Part shown: positions 1 through 12,070 of the stretch, in pieces | How positions within the stretch are numbered: the stretch's first letter is position 1 | How the letters are laid out: every line of letters begins with the position of its first letter | Assembly (NCBI RefSeq): GCF_020882245.1 | Contig: NC_083597.1 | Location: 59,870,152-59,934,151, forward strand | Direction of reading: 5' to 3' | Length of the DNA: 64,000 nucleotides | Source of the DNA: Rhopalosiphum padi | Lineage: Eukaryota; Arthropoda; Insecta; Hemiptera; Aphididae | The notes under the pieces: model-generated | Databases searched by the model: none | What the model saw: the letters and a program-made list of their open reading frames with translations, nothing else | What the model was told of the DNA's origin: nothing | Translations under genes and position numbers: made by a program

Positions 1-2130
1 TTACAGTATACAACATGGTTTTTAATTGAATACGATGAACCAATATTATGCGTTTGTATTAATTTCACTATGAAATTATTAATAATAAATTTTAGTATTT
101 AATTCTCTATAGTTTTATAAATATTAATTATGTGACGAGTGTTCGTCAGTGTGTATAAGTTCATTGTTTCTGTTTGAAATTAATAATAAGTATTGTAAAT
201 TCATATAAAAATATAAAAATTAATTATACACTCGAATCCGATGGATCTAAAACAATGATAGTTGTAGAGATGTAAAAAGTATTTAGAATAAAAACTCCAA
301 AACTCAAATCATTGGATTGAAAATATAGTAAAATATCCGTTCGTACACCTCGGTTATGGTTCAACTAAACGTAATTTGGTGGAACTATGTTGTATATAGG
401 TATTAGTTAGGTACTGAATATCAATATAGTCTGTTCATGATGATTTTACCATTTTTCCTTCAAAAACGGTGTTTCCCTTTCTCTTTTATACGTTCGAAAA
501 ATTAACATTTTTTGTAATCTCATACTTACGCACAATTATGTATGTAAATTATTCTTTGTGAAGCCATCGTAGTATTATCCAGAGTTCACCACCAAGAGAC
601 AAACTCTAAGGTTATACAATATGATCTCGACTATGTTTTGAACGACTACTACGCAACCACTAATATTCAAAACATATCGTCGATTATAATCCTTACTAAT
701 ATGGTATATTATTCGTCAACTATCAGTCATCACATGATATTAAACATAGGTGCTCATAATATTATGTATACATTTTTTCCAATATTTTTTTCTATCGAGG
801 TATAAAGGCCGGCGGAGACGAAGTCAACAACCGCATTTATAATATATCATGGCTTATATCGTTGACCAGACGACGTTCACCGAAACTGGTTTCTTGTGCA
901 TTCCCACCCCGGGTTGAATATATGCACCCGAGTAAGTTTTATTACGAAACATGTCTGGTGGTATATATGCTATATGTGTACCTGTACAAATGTACAAAAT
1001 GTCTTATCGACGGATATGATGTATACAGTTCTGCGTTAATTTAGCTGCAAAAGAAACGCTTATAAAGGGTGGAAAAATTTAAACTATCCCCAAAAAATTA
1101 GATGTTACAATAATTTTTATTTATGAACAATCTATTTATTTTTTTAACATTCTTAATACTATACATACTACATAACTATAATATTTAAAAACTATTTTTA
1201 AATGATCATCATAATGTTAGGGCATTTTTAAATTTAAAACAATAATTTTTGTCCTTAATATAAGTTATAATATTGATTTTTATTGAAATATTATTAATTT
1301 TGCATTGGAGGAGCGGCAAAACTCGTTTGGTTCATAGTGGAATGGCAGTTCAACTACGTCGCATACATTTTTTTATTTTACTCATTAACTGAAACACCGT
1401 ATACGAGCGAAAACAGCGATATTTACCGGAGTTACAATGATAGATTTAAAATACTCATAATAACCTTTAGCCGAATATTAATAATTGATTTTTAGCAATT
1501 CAATAATTTCAACTATCGGTAGCAATTAACAACATAGAGCAGTATCTCACATATAAACCTGCCAAGAATCAAAAGTGCAATAAATTAAGAATATTGCAGG
1601 AGTTTTCCTATTACATCTATAAATCTTAGTACCAGAATTATTATAAATACATGAACTATCAGATAAGTTGCCCTGTACAAGCTCTCGTTTTGACGCAATG
1701 GTCTTGCACTTTCGTAAACATAAAATAGGTTGTATAATTAAGTATTTAATACTCGTATATTACTCAGATATTATATTATGCAGTGCTATAAAATCGATTT
1801 CCGTACAATTTAACTTGCGGGTATCGAACTCCTCGCAAATACTCAGCAAACCTTATCTGTACGGAACACTTTAAATGGCAATAACAATATAATACGAATT
1901 GCAGTATAATATACTTTCACTGAGTCTCAACTGCGTTACTATATATAGTTGTACGGTCATATATAATATACTACGTCGTGTACGAAGTGCGAACAATATT
2001 ACGTACATTTTATATACATATGTGCGTGTATAATACAGTTATTACACATACACACACATTATATATTGATAAATACTCTCTCGTATAAGTATAGTATAAC
2101 ATATAATATTGTAGCTTCTACCAACGAGAT
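1..2130. other. AT-rich intergenic stretch, no gene seen
   Basis: I see no coding region with start, codon structure and splice sites here. A slightly richer patch near 800-910 has no ORF beyond about 60 codons that starts with ATG. The right end, from about 2100, grades into the leader of the secreted-protein gene. Confidence 0.5.
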
Positions 2131-2382
2131 TGGAGTGTGACCGCTGCTGTACTGACGATATCGGTGACTATAGCTACGGACAAGCGGGCATGAGGATGAC
2201 GGTGGCGGTGGCTGCAGTATTGAATCAACATCCGCGCACGAACCATCGCCTCCGTTGACCGAATATAACTATTTCTACTTCCAATATTATTATTATTATT
2301 ATTGATATCATTCCGTATTCACCTCGTCCGGTCGTTCTTAAATATTATCACACAATATCGTATAGTATTTCACCAATTAAAA
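2131..2382 (+). promoter_or_regulatory. Putative promoter and 5' leader of secreted-protein gene
   Basis: Composition changes from very AT-rich to mixed at about 2130, with several CpGs and GTGGCGGTGG-type runs up to 2260. A TAT/ATT microsatellite (about 2285-2302) and an AT-rich leader then lead into the ATG at 2383. I see no clear TATA box at a definite spacing, so the transcription start is not fixed. The placement is inferred from composition and from the downstream gene. Confidence 0.35.
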
Positions 2383-2578
2383 ATGCAGACCACTCGATTT
2401 TCAGTCGGCGCGCTAATGGTAATGTCACTCATAATAACCGGATGCCTTTGCAGACCACAGGATTCCAATAGTAAATCGTTAAAGGAGTCCGTCCCGGGTG
2501 GAGCCAAACCGCTGGAAAGTGTGACCGGGCCGACAATTCCATCCAGCCGGATGGACAGACTTCAGAAGCCCTCACAAG
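2383..2578 (+). CDS. Secreted protein exon 1 (signal peptide)
   Basis: Exon of 65 codons plus one base. It carries the start codon, the hydrophobic signal segment and the Ser/Pro-rich N-terminal part of the mature chain. The donor reads CAAG|GTAAAT. The composition is clearly GC-richer than the flanks, as expected of coding sequence here. Confidence 0.6.
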
Positions 2579-2931
2579 GTAAATATGAAACGAAAGGATT
2601 TCGAAAACAAAAATGATTTTTGAATTATCTCTCACCCCTCGACATTATCACTATAAATAAACTGTTCGTAACATATGTAGTACCTAGTTGGCAAGTACCT
2701 ATAGTAATATGACCTACTTGGATATTGAATTTTACGTCACAGTCATTTTTTAATAATTTAATTGATTTTCCGACAGTGTTGAACATGGGTTTCGACGAGA
2801 TCGTCGTCGAGTCAAATTTACAAGTGCACAACCGAGTTGGATCTAAAAACAAATCAAAAATCATGTTGCCTTCTAACTCGACGGCTACTCCGATGCAAAC
2901 CAACAAATCGGCCAGATCGTTGTTGGTGTGA
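2383..2931 (+). CDS. Small secreted protein, two exons, function unknown
   Basis: Join 2383-2578 and 2777-2931 (351 nt, 116 residues plus TGA). The ATG has AAAA just before it, and the upstream open frame in the same phase contains no other ATG. Residues 1-23 form a typical signal peptide: a short basic start, a hydrophobic core near 8-22, and cleavage plausibly after the CLC ending at residue 23. The mature part (about 93 residues) has no cysteine, is rich in Ser, Lys, Pro and Asn, and should be mostly disordered. It has sequons at N90, N99 and N108. The intron of 198 bp starts GTAAAT and ends CGACAG, and both sides are phase 1. Isolated dibasic-like spots exist, but there is no repeated or amidated peptide, so a neuropeptide precursor is not supported. 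A salivary, haemolymph or cuticle-associated secreted protein is possible. I do not recognise the family. Confidence 0.6.
2777..2931 (+). CDS. Secreted protein exon 2 (C-terminal part)
   Basis: The acceptor is the pyrimidine-rich TTTTCCGACAG, and the exon's first two bases complete a Val codon with the last base of exon 1. It encodes an acidic stretch (residues 70-77, GFDEIVVE) followed by a basic, Asn/Ser-rich tail ending LLV and TGA at 2929-2931. Confidence 0.6.
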
Positions 2932-3136
2932 CGCGTGCGCCGACGTATTTACAACTAAAACCATATAAACATTAAACACAGATATATAAGAACACAATGT
3001 ACCTATACCGGTCTTAATATTATTTAACATAAGCCACGCACAATGTTTTAACCCGGATAATGTATTTCTATTCAAAACGCATCGCATTTCGATCTACGTT
3101 ACGTTCAACAATTAATGCACCGAACATGTTTGCAAT

Positions 3137-3142
3137 AATAAA
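3137..3142 (+). terminator. Candidate polyadenylation signal AATAAA
   Basis: An AATAAA hexamer lies about 205 bases after the stop codon of the secreted-protein gene. That is a reasonable 3' UTR length. In such AT-rich DNA the hexamer is frequent by chance, so this is only a candidate. Confidence 0.35.
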
Positions 3143-3149
3143 ATAATAT

Positions 3150-6100
3150 AATTTAATATATTATTATATTCATTTATGAGTTTCATATAAAATACAAACA
3201 TGAGTTTAATGTCGAGTTGTACAATTATGCGTGTAAAGAGTATAATTTATATGATTGTTTATCGAAATTAAAATATAAAAAATTTGACCTTTACATAAAA
3301 TAATATGCTTTCACAACTAGTTTTCTTCCTTCGTAGATTTCTCTGAGATCTTTGTTGTTGTTTTTTTTTCATCACCTATATAATATATTATATAAATAAC
3401 AATTTACGATAAGATTAAAAAAGTTTTTGATTTGCATATTATTGAAACAATATTAAAACATTTTCAATGAATAATCTAAATTATATTATAATATGTTTCT
3501 AAGAACTACAGTTAATCCAGATTATAACTATTATTTTGTGTTTGTATATAATAAGAAAAAAAATATAATACATAATAAGCCGAGTCTTAAGAAACTTTTA
3601 AGTTATTCAACACTTTTTTTACACTGTATACTTGTTTCAGTTACTTAATATAATGTTAATTAAAATTATATTTACATTGTTTTTTTATTTTATTTATTTA
3701 TTTATTTGTACTTATATAAAGCCTTCAATTTCTCATAAATATAAATACAATTTAACCATTAATAAATTATTAGTTTAGTTTATACATTTCAAATGTAGTC
3801 ATAAGTCTAAAACTTTCAATTTAAGAGTTTTTCTTCTAACCATCACTATAATAATAACTAATAAACTGTCCTAGTTTCATATTTTCTCGAGTGTCATATT
3901 ATAACTGTTTGGAATTCATTTGATATACCTAAATAATTGTTATACATATACGATACGTTTAAAACGTGTATGTTATATGTTTTAATATGAATATTGTTCA
4001 CCCGTTGGGTAGCACAGTATACTTTAGCTATTAACAACGTATTGTATAAATAGTTCAAATACATTAACTCCATACTTGAAATGTTCATTAAAACATAATA
4101 AAACGTACTTAAAGGATTATTACTTCCGTGATTAAACAATATTAGGACGATTAAACGTTGTTATGTAACTACACTTATAGGTATTTGAGAAGTATTTTGA
4201 CGGACAGAGTAAAACGGTCCAACTAATACTGTAACTTGTCCTCAGATTAATTGTACCACCATACGCAAGTGTATTCTAAAACGGTGAATTATCCCAAAAC
4301 AAGAAAACGCGTAGTAAAACGAAAAGATTAACCATAATTTTTCACTTATTTGTAATTGGTTTTCATTATCATCGTCTACTTTACACTGTACTGAATAGCC
4401 GTGTCTAATCGTTGTTCTGTTCTAATAATATAGTGATCGCGATAAAACAAATAATAATAAATCACACCGGATAATATATTATAATTTATAACCACACGAG
4501 TGTAATACCTATATCGTATACTCATTGTACAAACCATGTAGCCAGTACATAATAAGTATTATTGTAGTAACTCGCGGACAAACGAAAAACGATTATGTTA
4601 AAATAGAGAAATACGAAAATAGTAATCACTTGTCAAGTGTATAGTCAGAGTATAACTTTTGTACCATAAGAGACTGTGTGTCTGTGTAACTAGAAAAAAA
4701 ATTACGCATTTTTGAGTACACTAACGTACTTAGTTACTGACGGTGTGAATCGTCTATGATTTCAAGTCGCGTTGTGAAATAATAATTAATTTATTAGTAT
4801 ATTCATAATTTGACTAGCTAAAAACATTGTATAATTGATGATTAATATCAGTTAGGTATATTAAATTGAAAACGATCATAATACACTTAATAATGATGTA
4901 AACTGACGTAAACAATTAGCAGAATATAAATAAATAAATAAAATAGGTATTAATCGGTGGTAAAAGCAATATTTATACTTAGTATGTATCGATATTTTGA
5001 AACAAATATGAGGAAAACAAATTTTGCTTGTGTAAGTTAAGATTATGACATGAAATTTCTAAAAAAATCTACAATCTCAATGAAAAAAATATTCCTCTAA
5101 TGCTTTGTGGGTTTATTCTATATAACGCTTCCGCTATAAAAAAATAACTCATTTTTTTAAAACATATTTTATAAACTCAATTTTCCATAGTTTCACAGGA
5201 AAACCTTGAAATGTTTTCCTCTTCTGGTATATTTAATGTATGTGGACCGTGAAGTAATTCGAATAATCAATTCATATAAATATAGATTATAATGCAATAT
5301 ACCACCATTTTTTTAAAAAGTCGTCTAATATACTATCTTTGTAGTGCATTAAAATGTTTACATAACTTATAATTTAAATAATGTTTTTTTTTTTCTTAAA
5401 TACCGATAAAAAATAACTTAAACGTTGTCATTTGTATAAAAATATTAAATTTATATAATTTTATTAGGATACAAATTTTAGGCTTGTATTATTATATTTG
5501 CGTTGTTATTGAATGTAAAAATATTGCAGAAATATTTAATAATAACGTTGAGTTTGAGTGTAATTTAATTGTTAATTGTGTATTATTTTTGTCGTAAATG
5601 TGACTTTTTAGCATTCTATGATACTAATTATTAAATAATATGCGTTATTTTTCATACGTTAATACATTTTTCATATATATTATATATATACGACTGTTTC
5701 AAAAATATCAAGTTTTAAAATATTTTGTTTAATAATTTTCATGCAGGCGTAAGTATTCAACGTTTTAAAAATCTTGGTGAAAAGTAAAGTTATGAAACTA
5801 AATAGTTTTTGTTGATTTATACAAGAAAACGTAGGTACTTGTATAACTAATACCGCTAATTCTTTATAAGTGTTACTTCAATAAGTTTAACACCAAGTAT
5901 TTTTTAATAACTATGTAATCCATCGTTTTAAAAGTAAAAGTAAACATTTTAAATAATGTACTGTTTTAAATTTTAGCATACTTTAGCTGGTATTACAGTA
6001 AAACATAAATTATGTATACTCAATTGTATTAGTGATATTTTCAGATTCCTATGTGGAATCTTTTACAATGTACGCATACTAATATGTAACAATTTCACAG

Positions 6101-6851
6101 GTGACTAATATAGTATAATATTTTTTAACCTTTTCATCATTAAGTTAGTCATAAAATAATATGGTAAGAATAACTAATGACAAAATTATACAACAAACTT
6201 CCGACAAAATTATATAGTAAGTTGTATAATGTATGTATATAATATATAACTATTACTATGTAAATAATTTTACGTAAGATTTAGTTCAAAACGAGTAATA
6301 ACAAACACATTATAATGACATTTTTGAGTTTACAAATAGTAATTATATACGATTTACATGTATGTGTTGGTAATAATGCATTTAAGGTACAAAGCCTACA
6401 GTTTCAATGACTTCTTCTACTGAAGTGAAAACGGTATACAGGTAAATATAAAAATATAGCTAACTCATTACGTTACATAAGTATACATACGCGAGATTAT
6501 TTAAATTTTTAGATTAATCGTAGTGATCCTTACAAGGTGATAATTTACATTTTGAGTGATGAATGTCAATTATATTATAGTTATGTTTCTAAAAATATTA
6601 TAGATGTCCGTTGTATATGAAATGTATAACAGTGAGAAGAAATACAAATTACTAAAATACCAAAAGAAGATAATTTTACATTGATGATACGGTACATGCT
6701 GTAAAAGAAAACGCAGGAAAACTCTTTAGACATTCGTATAATAATAATATTGTATACTATCCGATGGTTATACACATATAACGTTTAATAAGGAACATGG
6801 AAATTATCACGACCTTGATGTCTGACATTTTTCACATATGTTTTGTAAGCG

Positions 6852-6896
<45 letters not shown>

Positions 6897-9800
6897 ACAA
6901 AATCGTAATAGTTGTTTATTAACAATAATAAGTTTTATAAATATATTCCCAATCAAAATATAATAATTTTAACTGATGAAATATTAAAAAAAAAAAAAAA
7001 AACAAAAATCTGCAATAATATTATTATATTCTCATTGTTTTCAAAAACTCAATAAAATAACAGTATATCATGAAAATAAATTATTTATGTCTTACTAAAA
7101 TATAATATGTAGAACAAATGATTATAATGAAAGTATTGTTTAAAAAAGGTTTTTATTGTATGTAAATTATAAAATGTAAAACTAGTGTTATAGGCAATAT
7201 AATATGCATTATCTAGATGACTGTGAATATTAATTTGTGTTTAAGTGATAACTACCATATAAACGTAAACAACCTGTTAATTCCTACATTTTTTAGTTTT
7301 GATTTGTTTTAGCATTGCTTTGTTTACTAGATTCCATTATATATTATGTTTTAGACAGTAAAATAACGTTAAAGCGCATAATGTATAATTATTAATTAAT
7401 TAAATTCCTCAGAGGATACCTATATAGAAAATTACATAAGATAGGTAAGTAACAAAAAAATAGTAAACATAAATGTCGCATACATTTTTAACGAAATTTG
7501 GTCAATTTCTTGTATAAATTAGTCAATAGTGTAGATTAATGTTCATAAATAAATGGATTTTCTAAAAGTACAGTTTCAAAATACAAAACTAATTAATTAA
7601 TTAACTACGATAAAATAAATATAATATATATATTAATTAATATGTATTAATATATATTTTTTTAAATTTATTTTAAACCTAATAAATCATAATATGATAG
7701 ACTCTTTCTGTATTAGATCCGAATATGTGTATATTGTATATTATATTATTATAATATATTATCATCAAATATATATATATATTTATAAAATTTCTTGATT
7801 AAATACTATTTTAATCAACTTTAAAACATCTGTCACACTACTTATTCGTAGTGTTGAACCTGTTCTTCTTCTTATTTTTTTTCTCGTCTTCGACTTTCTC
7901 TTTTTTTTTCGTCCAGATTCTTTATCTGTACCAACACATTTAATGCATATTTGAATATATTTTCTCTAGTTCTTTGAAATTTTCGTACATTTAATACAAC
8001 ATAGACGTTAAACATACATGATATTATACATTTCTCAGACTAATATCACGCTATCAGTTCTATTTTAATAATATGAAGTATAAAAAAAAAAAATTGTATT
8101 TCATAATTTTTTATTTTATAATAAAGTAATGGAATGGTAGATCACGACTACAAATATTGTTATGCTTTATTTTTATTTTTCATACCACTCATTATTTTTA
8201 AACAAATTAACAATAACAATGCATTTTCAGTTATTAAAAACATGTTTTATTTTAAACGAAACCATGTTTTAAATGCAATATAAAAATACGCTATTATTCA
8301 TTGTACAATAAATTTAAAAATAACATTATTTCTTAATAAGTCAGTCGATTTTGATGTATTGTTTCATCAATTAATCTAACCAACCAAACAAACAGATAGA
8401 TAGTTTAAAAAGAATATAATGTATGAAAAAATGTTTTGAAATGTTAAAAAGTGATATACAACTTTAAATAGAGTCGTTCACAAAGTCGGATAAATAATCT
8501 TATCTAAAACCAATTATTACTACTATAATTTTTCAATAAAAATACAAATAAATAAACATTATAAATTATAATAATAAACATAAATTAACAATAAAAAAAC
8601 AACATAGCACACGCATAAAATTGATTTAAAACAAAATATTTGATGTTTGAGTAATAATTACCTATAATATTTTACCTCCTAAAATTTAGTCAAACAACAA
8701 AAATAATTCACTAGTTATTTAGATAATTAAGCTATTTTAATTATAACTAAAATAGTATATTTTTCATATACTAATAAAATTTTAATTAATTCATTTTTAT
8801 CTGGATAAAAAAGATAACTTAATATATTACGTGACGTGTACAACTAAAAAAAAAACCTAGAAAATATTCAATTAGAAAAATAATAAATTAACGAATAAAA
8901 ATCAATTTTAATTTGTAAAATGAAAATAAATTATTATTGTTTTACAATAAAAAGAATGCAGCCTTTTAATCGTTTAAATTTGTTGGGTTTCCGTGGTTTG
9001 AGATTACAAAAACAACATACTATAATATTATTATAATTCAAAAACGTGAGATAAGTCGATTTTACATTGTATATAATTATCAAATTTTATATTATAATGT
9101 GATGTATACTGTAAGCTTAATTCAATAAAAATTACAAAAAAAAAAGATTGTTTGTAGCAAAAGTAATTGACTTTAAAATATGAAAAAAAGTTTCACTTAA
9201 AATAACAAATTTCCAATCAACAATAAAATATGCATATTATACACAATGAATAATCGTTTATAAAAATATATCTAATAAAAAACATATAAAAAAAAACTGT
9301 TGATAATTTGTCGTTGCTTACAATTTATTGTTGTATTAATAAAGAACGAAACGAATTATTTTACCTATATAAACTGTAAGAGTGATGCTACTTTTTTTTA
9401 TATAAATTGAAAGCACCGTGTGGTGATTATAATAATATAAATTTGTCATGTTTTGACGTTCGTAAAAGTATTGAAAAAATGTATTGTATAATATATTTAC
9501 ATAAGTTATAAATGAAAAAGTATTAAATTAAATCCGTATAAAATTCAATAAAAATTAAACAGATCTCTCCGAGGTTATGAATAAGGAACATGACAAATCG
9601 TGTTTATGTTGATGTTTTTAGTACCATCTATCTGTAAAACAAAAAATAATTAATAAAATATCATTTTTTAAAGCTGATTTGTTGGTTGAAAAAATTTTAC
9701 CAATTAATAATATACGATATAATATTATAGTTAAATATTTTAAATAAAAATGTGTACTTAATTTACGAGAAAACTAGCAGAAACTTATTACAAAAAAAAA

Positions 9801-11760
9801 AAACCTACAGAAAATAGAAATTCATGACGTGACCCTAGACATTTAAAAGTAGATATTTCCAAAAGTGCATCATAAAATATGGACATGAAAATAGTGGGAC
9901 CTATTTATAATCTATGTTTTTTAAGCTATACAACTATTACACTATATAATGTAAACACGCAAATTCAAGTAGCTCACTCAATTGTTTTATCAGCACTGTT
10001 TAACTATAGGTATCTAACTTGTAATGGCCGCTATTGATATAATAATATAACGTGTAAGGACTTTATCGCGTTAAAGCATAGTCGATTTGTTTTGATCAGT
10101 TTCATAATTATCTATAGGTACATAGGTATATAATAGAATAATAAAGCAAACCGACTTATAATTTTAATGTAATGCTACTCGTTTAGCAGGTTTGCAATCT
10201 ACACAACATATTTTGACAGTTAAATGTACAATAAGACACCTATATGTTTTTGTATGTGTAACTGTGAGTTTTATCCAAAGTTAGGATTGATAAGCTAATA
10301 ATTATGTTTAGTTTAATAAAATTATCGTATACAGGTGTTTAGAAGATTGAACCAATTTATAAATATATATGAATTATTGATAATTTGCTTATCGCCTCGA
10401 TTGGATGCTTCCTGTGTATGCAGTTGTAAATCAAACTCAAAATAAAAGTAATACTTAAATATTTGTGAAAATAATTTTTAAGTTAAGCATTTAACTTGAC
10501 AAAATGTATTTAAAAACTGGGAACCATGAAATAAAAATTCCCTATTCCCCCCGCAAAAAAAAAATTAAAAATTAAAATCAATCGTTTTAATTTGTATGTA
10601 ATTTATTGGAATCGGTGTATCAACCCGGCGGTTGTAGAAACGTCATGAAACAATTATTTAAAACTTTAAATATAATGACACATAATGTACCAAATAAAAT
10701 AAAGAAAATTAAATAAAAAATATGTGTCCAATAAAAAAATTGGTTTGAAAATGTTTCACTTTTGTTAAAATTATAACTTAATTGTACATGTTGTTTATAA
10801 TATTATACTCTACTACGATATAAAATTCTATTATTATTATTTAAAATTAATTAAATTATTCTTTGTTGATAATTATGATGTGTAATCTTTTTTTATTTTT
10901 GTATTATTATGTCTTAACAATTTTATATTTCCAAACATTGTTTCTAAACAATTATTAGTTTAAAAGTTTTTGAAAGTAAAAAAAAAAATATATTTTGCCA
11001 AAAACGAAAATCGAATTGTTTTTTTTTTTTAAGACCTAGACTGTAAAAAAATCCTGCAGTAACCGTTTAAATGGTAGAAAAAAAGCTATGACCCTAATAA
11101 ATTCATTTTGGTCGTTTTATAATTATATTATTAATTTAATACAGACAAGAAAATAAATAGCCATTGGATTTTCGTATTTAATATTAATATATTTATAATA
11201 TTATATTATTGTCTATCGATTTAATAATGCTATAATACTATAGTCGTTAAAATGTGTGGTATGAGTTCAACTAAAATAATGTTGATCTAATTCAACGAAA
11301 CGCAGATTTGCCGAAGTTATTGAACTTTAAATCAACAGACAACCTATACGACCTATTTACCGTTATTTGAGTACAATGATGTTAGATAACCTGTTACATA
11401 TTATGTTTATGAAATTATTACCATACAGTGAAATTCGTATTAAATTATATGATAATTTCGGTTCTCAAGTATATTATCATAAATAACAGATTCATAATAT
11501 TATATAGGTTGTTCTTGATTATATTTTACATTTTATACTTTACGGAACATTATTATTTTAGATTTAACGTATTTGTATTATTGTAATTTATTATTTGTTA
11601 TGTTACCTACCTATAATTATGTATAAAATTAATATTTCTCGATGAATTGAATTATTTTTACTTTTAGCTTCCCATTCCAATAACACGAAACCCATTTTAA
11701 CGGATTTATGTGCCAGAATATAATATCTAATATTTAATACATATATTATATTTCACAAAT
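3150..11760. other. Long AT-rich intergenic stretch, no gene seen
   Basis: About 8.6 kb of strongly AT-rich DNA with many homopolymer runs. I found no ORF here with an ATG, coding-like composition and splice sites, and no RNA gene. It contains one long TA microsatellite, listed separately. A short inverted repeat (CACTA...TAGTG) near 7840 is unremarkable. Confidence 0.5.
6855..6890. repeat. (AT)18 microsatellite
   Basis: An uninterrupted run of alternating A and T, 36 bases long. It is the longest pure dinucleotide run I noticed in the window. It could extrude as a cruciform, but nothing suggests a function. Confidence 0.9.
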
Positions 11761-11768
11761 ATAATAAT

Positions 11769-11774
11769 TTTATT
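11769..11774 (-). terminator. Candidate polyadenylation signal of the Oatp gene
   Basis: Read on the minus strand this is AATAAA, about 135 bases after the TGA stop of the transporter. The position is plausible for a short 3' UTR. The hexamer is common in this AT-rich sequence, so support is weak. Confidence 0.3.
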
Positions 11775-11909
11775 TTTACTTTTGTTTTAAAGATTTTTTT
11801 TTTTTGATTCCCAGTTTTAAACTTTATATATTTAAATCAAATGTTATATATGTTAAAAATTATAACCTCCTGTAAAATTAATTTAAACCCATAACAATGC
11901 TCACTATAG

Positions 11910-12070
11910 TCAAACAGTCGTTTCGGTTTTGTCAGTGATAGGTGTCAATTGACTCAGTTCTTCCTCGTTAACCGGCAGTTGATGATCGTCCTCGAAGTTT
12001 ATACTCCCCGCTTTGTACCAGACAATTATATCAACGAAAAAGGCGCACATCATCAGCAGCCCAGTAACAC
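11910..12070 (-). CDS. Oatp: Oatp exon 7 (segment 12 and C-terminal tail)
   Basis: Residues 671-723 and TGA. Acceptor TTTAAATTAG|GT. Segment 12 (TGLLMMCAFFVDIIVWYK) is followed by an acidic cytoplasmic tail of about 30 residues ending TETTV. A C-terminal TTV resembles a class I PDZ-binding ending (S/T-x-hydrophobic), which some mammalian OATPs use for membrane targeting; that role here is inference. Confidence 0.93.

Noticed and set aside
2302..2382. Longer N terminus for the secreted protein
   Set aside because: The frame is open upstream but its first codon at 2302 is TTG, and the added residues would bury the signal peptide. The ATG at 2383 gives a proper signal sequence.
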